Source: Hydractinia symbiolongicarpus
Taxonomy: Eukaryota > Cnidaria > Hydrozoa > Anthoathecata > Hydractiniidae
Assembly: GCF_029227915.1 (NCBI RefSeq)
Contig: NC_079882.1
Location: 11,408,001 to 11,472,000 of the forward strand
Reading direction: 5' to 3'
Length of the DNA stretch: 64,000 bases
Part shown: positions 59,401 through 64,000 of the stretch, piece by piece
Layout: the number at the start of each line of letters is the position of its first letter
Numbering within the stretch: the first letter of the stretch is position 1
Notes under the pieces: generated by a model
Databases searched by the model: none
Told to the model about the DNA's origin: nothing
What the model saw: only the letters and a program-made list of their open reading frames with translations
Program-made: the position numbers and the translations under genes

Positions 59401-60589
59401 AGCTATAATTATGTGGAAACATAAAATGTTACCGCTACTGAATGTTACCGCTTGTTAGCGCTAGTTAGCGTTAGGTGGAAAACCAAGCTTAAAACAATTT
59501 TTTTTGTGTAGGCATTTGTGTACAATAACATTTTTTTCAATAAAGGATATGGCATCTCCCTTGTGGATAGCCGCGCAAGAAGGCCATGCTTTGGTTGTAA
59601 AAGAGTTGTTGGCATCTGGCGCTACTGTTGATCTTGCAAGAAAGGTAGGTGCAGAAGTAAATAAACACAAACTTCTAAGATGACGAAAATAGTATTGTGA
59701 TTTTGTGTTTTGTGTTGTTAGGATGGAGGAACATCGTTATTTAAAGCAGCTCACAAAGGACATTACGATGCAGTTGCAGAGCTACTTGCCCACGGTGCTT
59801 CCATTGAGTTGTTAAAGGTATGTACAAGTCATAATTTTTTTATTTGTGAAGCATCCTGTGGTATAGTTAGACTTTGTTTGTTTTAGAATGGAGAGAGTGC
59901 CCTTCACGCAGCTGCTTTATTTGGCCATCTTAATATTGCAAAAAAACTTGTCGAGTCTGGTGCCGATCCACACGTGCAAAATAAGGTTTGATACTTTGTA
60001 TAATGATTTGTGTTCCTAAGTGCTACTTCTGAACGTTATTTACAGGACCTTTTGGGTTGGCATAACATCAAAATGAGACATGCCTGCATTTTGGACCAAA
60101 ATTTTACGGCTTTTCTTAGCTTTTTTAGGGACTTTTGATACAAAATATTCCGTATCTGGTGAGGTGGGTATGTATGAGTGCAGAAGGGCAGGAGGGGGGT
60201 TGGAGGTAATTTTTTAAACGGGGTAGGGTATCTTTTGAATTTTGAAAACAACGAAGGTAATAATTTACTGCCATAGAATAAAACTGACATAGAAAAGCTT
60301 GAAATTTGCAATTTACCAAAGTAATAAAGAGAAGAAAAAGTAATCATTTCTAGTAATTTTGCAAAAAATTATTTTCACGGATCAAATTTTCCCTGATTTT
60401 CGCGAAAGTTGATCCACTCCGGGAATCAGCATTATAGTGTTGTATCATATTAGTTGCAATTTCTATAGTGTAAACATATGTCTTTTTTAGGATGGTTTCA
60501 CACCGTTAGATTTAGCTAAAGATGCGAACAGGGAAGAAACAGTTTTGTACCTGTCTACTGCTAGAAAATCCTATTCAACTACCGTTTGA
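56417..60589 (+). CDS. ANKRD29: Ankyrin-repeat protein, ANKRD29-like
   Basis: Eight exons: 56417-56527, 57069-57167, 57318-57515, 58731-58829, 59546-59644, 59722-59817, 59887-59985, 60491-60589, every junction in phase 0; 299 residues, as in ANKRD29 (about 300). Nearly the whole protein is ankyrin repeats, each with the TxLxxAaxxGHlxvVkeLLxxGA pattern: GTTTLILAAANNHLDIV, GTTALFFAAQGGHLSVV, GGTPLFVACQCNHVNVV, GATPLFVASQNGHLNVV, MASPLWIAAQEGHALVV, GGTSLFKAAHKGHYDAV, GESALHAAALFGHLNIA, and a capping FTPLDLAKD. Ankyrin stacks bind other proteins; the partner of ANKRD29 is unknown to me. Exons 2, 4, 5 and 7 are 99 nt and exon 6 is 96 nt, so one exon equals one repeat; exon 3 holds two. The start is the first ATG in the frame, 11 nt after a TTTTTTTTAG acceptor-like site. 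There is a TIR element in intron 4. Confidence 0.92.
57516..58730. other. ANKRD29 intron 3, possible Helitron 3' end
   Basis: Near 57715-57748 the sequence AATTTTTCACAGGCTAAAGACTAGT resembles the Helitron A/B terminus (hairpin remnant, CTAA..GACTAG). The 5' end is not recognisable. The rest shows nothing; the open frame 58331-58558 has no domain. Confidence 0.35.
58866..59487. mobile_element. Terminal-inverted-repeat element in ANKRD29 intron 4
   Basis: CTTGGTTTTC (58866-58875) pairs with GAAAACCAAG (59478-59487), and the similarity continues inwards as TAGCGCTAA / TTAGCGTTA and GAGCGGTAAC / GTTACCGCTTG. The interior has two large hairpins: AGCGGTAACTTTTTCTTT with its partner (58915-58965), and AGCGATAACTAGCGCTAAAT with its partner (58983-59042). 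The 92-codon frame at 59077-59355 is unrecognised. AGCGGTAAC/GTTACCGCT occurs six times or so. Confidence 0.75.
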
Positions 60590-62691
60590 TTGTAGCGTTA
60601 TATTCACGATGTGCGCTTGCATTGACTGTACGAAATTTAGATTTAATTATATGAAATTGTGTTAAAAATATATATACGCGTGCTAAAAGCCAAGCTACGA
60701 CAAAGGAAGAAAATGGCGGATAAGAAGTGTTGTCTGATAAATGCGCTAGGCTAGTTCTCAGGCCTCTGTAATTTTACTTTGTCCTTTTAAAGCAGTGACT
60801 TTTTAGGATATTATTTTCGAAATTTTAATTAGATACATTTTTAATGTAGTGTAATAAAGTTTTTATTAATTTTTCATTTTTTAATCAATATTTCAAAATT
60901 GTTGTCATCTGTATATGTATACTTTGATGTTGTGTGCGTCGCCCTAAAATGGCGCCAAAACATCAGAATGGTGTTTCATCGAGAATATTAAAAAATGAGC
61001 TATAAAGAATAACTGGTACGTTGTTGTGAAGCATAAGTTTATTTGTTTGTCGGGGAAACAGGTGTGTTTTCTAAACACATGTGCGACATATGTTATAACA
61101 GAAAAAGTGTTTCAATGATGAAAATTTCGTAAAATGCAAGTAAAGCTTTTCTCTATTGATAGTTACCTTTACGAGATTTATTTTCGCGTGGAAATTTTTT
61201 CGTAATTTCGCAATTAAGTATTGCGTGGATTTTTAGTAAAAAATTATTTTTTACAAATCATAGAGAGAAATGCAGCAATATTCAAAAGAATGGCAGAAAA
61301 ACAACAAATGTTTGTCATGGGGAAATGATATGTCTTATTTTTTACGAATTTCGCCAATAACAGATGTTTTTGTAAAAAATATATCTTGCGAATAATTGAT
61401 CTCGTTAAGGCCACGCATTTGTTCGTAAATTCGTTTCACTTTTAAAATCTAAACATGTAGGAAATTTATCGTACTTTTTTTTATTTATTCTTCATTTTTA
61501 TTGTTATTTAGCTTATAAAATAATATAAAAAGAAACTATTTCTCTTCTTGGTACTTATGTACATATGTATATCGAAAGATCGAGAAAATATATATTGAAT
61601 GAGTAACAAGTTGTTTTTAGCAACGCCATGTACCAGAAGTCCTTCTCAATACCTATAATTCCGCACTGGCTACACTTTTTTGCCAGGGGGGAAAAAGGGT
61701 TGGAAAGGGGTTCATAAATTGGCTACCTGTAAAGTTAAACACTAAATTTAATTTTTACATATTTGTGAGTGGGTTGCTTGGATAGCTCCTAGCGTAGAAA
61801 AATATTTAGCTTTGCTGAAGAATATATAAGTTTCCCTTAATCGCAAGTATTGTGCTTAAGCCATATATTGATATAATGAGTTTATTCGAAGGAGAACATT
61901 TATTTGACTGATTTTTTTATGGTGGGGTATAATGGAAAAGAAGTTAGATTGAGAGTATAAGGTTTAATGAAGTATTTACAAAAATAATCGTGCAGAACAA
62001 TAAAATATTTATTATAGACCTGATTTGGAGATGTAATAATGTTGTTAAAAAAACTTAGCAGTTAAAAAATAGAATAATGCGAGTTAGAAAAATATATGCT
62101 CACATAAAAGAGAAAAAAGCTTTTTTACATGCCTGTGTTGCAGTAATAAAGTTCTTTTCATAAACGTGACAAAAATTGGCTTTGTGTTAGCAGGAAAATA
62201 TTAAAAAATGTTGTACCCTAACGAGATCAAAAAAATCGAGCCTTCTTTTTTGCTAAATCTTGTATTTCAAATATACACATTAATTATTCAACAGTCGATA
62301 ATTTCACACAAATTTACAATATCTTAAAACCATAATGTTCCGAATGTTGGAGAACTTAAAAAAACAAAACAAGAGAAAAAATACATGGATAAAAACTTGT
62401 GTGCGTTTCTAATATACAGTTGTTGTGAGGACTTTCCCAAAGATCGGCTAATTATTTTGGATTTTAAATAAAAATTTTGATCAGGGAAGTTAATAGACTG
62501 ATGCATGATTTCTGTTTTCCGAAAAAATTTTATCGTTGGACCTTTCGTATTGTGGAATAAATAAGCAGAAATATCTCACAGAATGGGTTGAGTTTACCCT
62601 GTTGTGACAAAAAAAAATGTTTATGCGCACGTATTTTCTTTAGACAAAAGAAGTGGAATCGTCTTGATGAAGAAAAATAATTCACGTTGAC
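60590..62691. other. ANKRD29 3' UTR and spacer
   Basis: AATAAA at 60853-60858, followed by T-rich DNA, is a good polyadenylation candidate for ANKRD29. CGCGAAA / AATTTCGC words near 61160-61400 suggest a decayed repeat related to 5315-5445. No gene was recognised. Confidence 0.4.
60853..60858 (+). terminator. Candidate polyadenylation signal for ANKRD29
   Basis: AATAAA lies 264 bp after the stop codon and is followed by a T-rich stretch. Confidence 0.5.
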
Positions 62692-63611
62692 ATGGCGGAG
62701 ATAATTTTCTATTTTTTATCTCTTACATCTATCTTCAAAATCAGTTGGCAAAGTTCTGTTCAATACCGCAACGCAACTTCAAATGTGCCAGGGAAATTAC
62801 ATAGCAACAATGTTACTATGGATGCAACTCATTGTTCTTCCAACATAGCAGCTTGTCATGGTTACATAAAAAAGATGATGGTCTTTTACAAAAGCGTAAG
62901 TGATTTTCGCATGAATTTTTGTTTGAAGAAATTGAAAATTGGAAAATCTCAAGCTAGGTATATCGACTTTAAAGTCAACGGTGGAGGAAATTTCTTAACT
63001 TCCTTTCTTATCTTATTTACCGAAGCTTTAAACTACATTACATGAGGGTATTCTCGTTCACAGCACACAAAAAAAGATCTGGGTTTGAGGTTGCACTGGG
63101 AACGAGTTCGCTTGTAGTTATTTATTTGTCATTGTTGTTTTCCTTTCAGACCGGTGGATGGATCATGTTAGCCATAGTTTTGTTGGGAATCAGTTGTCTT
63201 GTTATTTCGTACGTGCGAGGGAACCTTTTAAAGAGACGATATTACAAAAGCGCTAATAAGAAGGTATTATGGTCTTTTCAAAACAGAAATCCATATGAAC
63301 GTAAGATACTTAAAAGTGATAAATTACAAAATACAACGGCCTCACCTGCTCCTACATGCAAATCTCTTTTCAAAATAAGAAGTGTACAGCTGGTTTGACC
63401 GTTACTTATCCGTGTACTTATTTTTTTGTTTATTTGTTTGTTTATTTTTTTGTTTGTTTGTTTATTTTATCCAATAAAATTGTAGAAGCGATTATATCGT
63501 TCTTATGACTTTTCGAAATATTTGTTAATGAAAACTGAAACATCACTGCCAAGGAAGCATAAATTGTTTATAAGTCCTCCAGGACCGTCGTATAAAAGAT
63601 GGAACAGTTAA
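62692..63611 (+). CDS. Unrecognised small single-pass membrane protein
   Basis: Proposed exons 62692-62895, 63150-63263 and 63486-63611, with donors GTAAGT and GTATTA, acceptors TTTCAG and TTGTAG, and both junctions in phase 0; 147 residues. Residues about 1-20 (MAEIIFYFLSLTSIFKISWQ) could be a signal peptide. The short N-terminal domain has N-glycosylation sequons (NAT, NVT) and two Cys. Exon 2 encodes a transmembrane segment (WIMLAIVLLGISCLVISYV) followed by a basic stop-transfer (RGNLLKRRYYKSANKK). Exon 3 gives a basic, Tyr/Ser/Pro-containing tail ending KRWNS. Type I topology is predicted. Both exon 1 and exon 2 frames also run on unspliced, but splicing yields a coherent membrane protein. 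I recognise no family. A TTTCTTTAG acceptor-like site ends 48 nt before the ATG. Confidence 0.55.
63417..63468. repeat. Simple repeat, (TTTG/TTTA)n
   Basis: A T-rich run of TTTATTTTTTTGTTTG-type units lies just upstream of the 63486 acceptor and may act as its polypyrimidine tract. Confidence 0.7.
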
Positions 63612-63802
63612 TGCCTAGTAAAAGACGAAGGTGTTTTTTTTAACACACAAATTTGCATTCCTCTCCACCGCTTTCTGAGAAAATTGCTTACTTACCTTAA
63701 AAGATATAATTTGGGTAAGCATAAATTTCGTGTGTATAACTTTTCAAATTTAAATTTTCTCACAAAAACAAGAAATAAATTCCAGGATTTCAGAAAAAAA
63801 TG

Positions 63803-63896
63803 TACCTTATTCGCACTAATATTCGTGTAACAAGTATTAGGCGCAAAATGTTTTGCGCGAAAATTAATACGCTTGAAAATTGGCAGGAATAAGGTA
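63803..63896. mobile_element. Small fold-back MITE, TACCTTATTC ends
   Basis: TACCTTATTC at 63803-63812 pairs with GAATAAGGTA at 63887-63896; looser pairing continues inwards (ACTAATATTCG / CTTGAAAATT). The centre carries the perfect palindrome GCGCAAAATGTTTTGCGC (63841-63858). Related GCGCG/TTAATTTTC words continue to 64000. Confidence 0.55.
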
Positions 63897-64000
63897 GATG
63901 TGTTAAAAACACCTTTCAGCAACCAGTTTTATTTCTCGAAAAATTTTTTACCTCTTCGCGCGTATTAATTTTCCTTCGCGCGCGTAATTCTGGTTCTAAA

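Noticed and set aside
60036-60347. 103-codon minus-strand open frame in ANKRD29 intron 7
   Set aside because: Low-complexity Pro/Leu/Phe translation without domain; lies in an intron.

Overview
The window is nuclear DNA of an animal, most likely a cnidarian and perhaps a hydrozoan. It is strongly AT-rich. Its genes are intron-rich with GT..AG boundaries, and it encodes animal-specific families (EB1, PHACTR, tektin, ANKRD29, TMEM68/DIESL). The intergenic and intronic DNA is full of small Helitron, MITE, piggyBac, Harbinger and LINE remnants. The lineage call rests on overall character and is an inference; no rRNA or mitochondrial marker is present. I rebuilt exon chains by joining splice sites whose phases agree and comparing the products with remembered families. 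No transcript data were available.

Layout. 1-676 (+): last three exons of a signal peptide peptidase (HM13-like) gene. 1558-1886: tandem pair of non-autonomous Helitrons. 2205-2760: RRM2 promoter with duplicated E2F-like/CCAAT modules and a TATA box. 2758-4646 (+): complete ribonucleotide reductase small subunit, 5 exons. 4850-7273: transposon debris. 7274-10486 (-): TMEM68/DIESL-like acyltransferase, 8 exons. It is head-to-head, about 760 bp apart, with 11249-16582 (+): EB1/MAPRE, 7 exons, one GC-AG intron, EEY tail. 16583-25495: gene-poor stretch with a 128-bp tandem repeat and a broken piggyBac element between two diverged direct repeats.

25496-46475 (+): PHACTR (PP1/actin regulator), 13 exons over 21 kb, with two candidate internal first exons (42558 and 45348) whose splice phases fit the downstream RPEL exons. 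Its introns hold SINE, MITE, Helitron and minisatellite sequence. 47525-49713: tRNA-derived SINE, dead Harbinger transposase and a second tandem Helitron pair. 50052-53778 (-): tektin-2-like, 3 exons, with a third tandem Helitron pair in intron 1. 56417-60589 (+): ANKRD29-like ankyrin protein in which most exons encode one repeat. 62692-63611 (+): unrecognised three-exon gene for a small predicted single-pass membrane protein.

The genes form no operon-like pathway. They serve separate housekeeping or cytoskeletal roles: intramembrane proteolysis, dNTP synthesis, lipid storage, microtubule plus ends, actin/PP1 and cilia. The most interesting signals are the recurrent precise head-to-tail Helitron dimers (join CTAG|TC), the acceptor-like sites just upstream of several start codons (possible spliced-leader trans-splicing), the duplicated E2F promoter module, the internal PHACTR first exons and the unrecognised membrane-protein gene.
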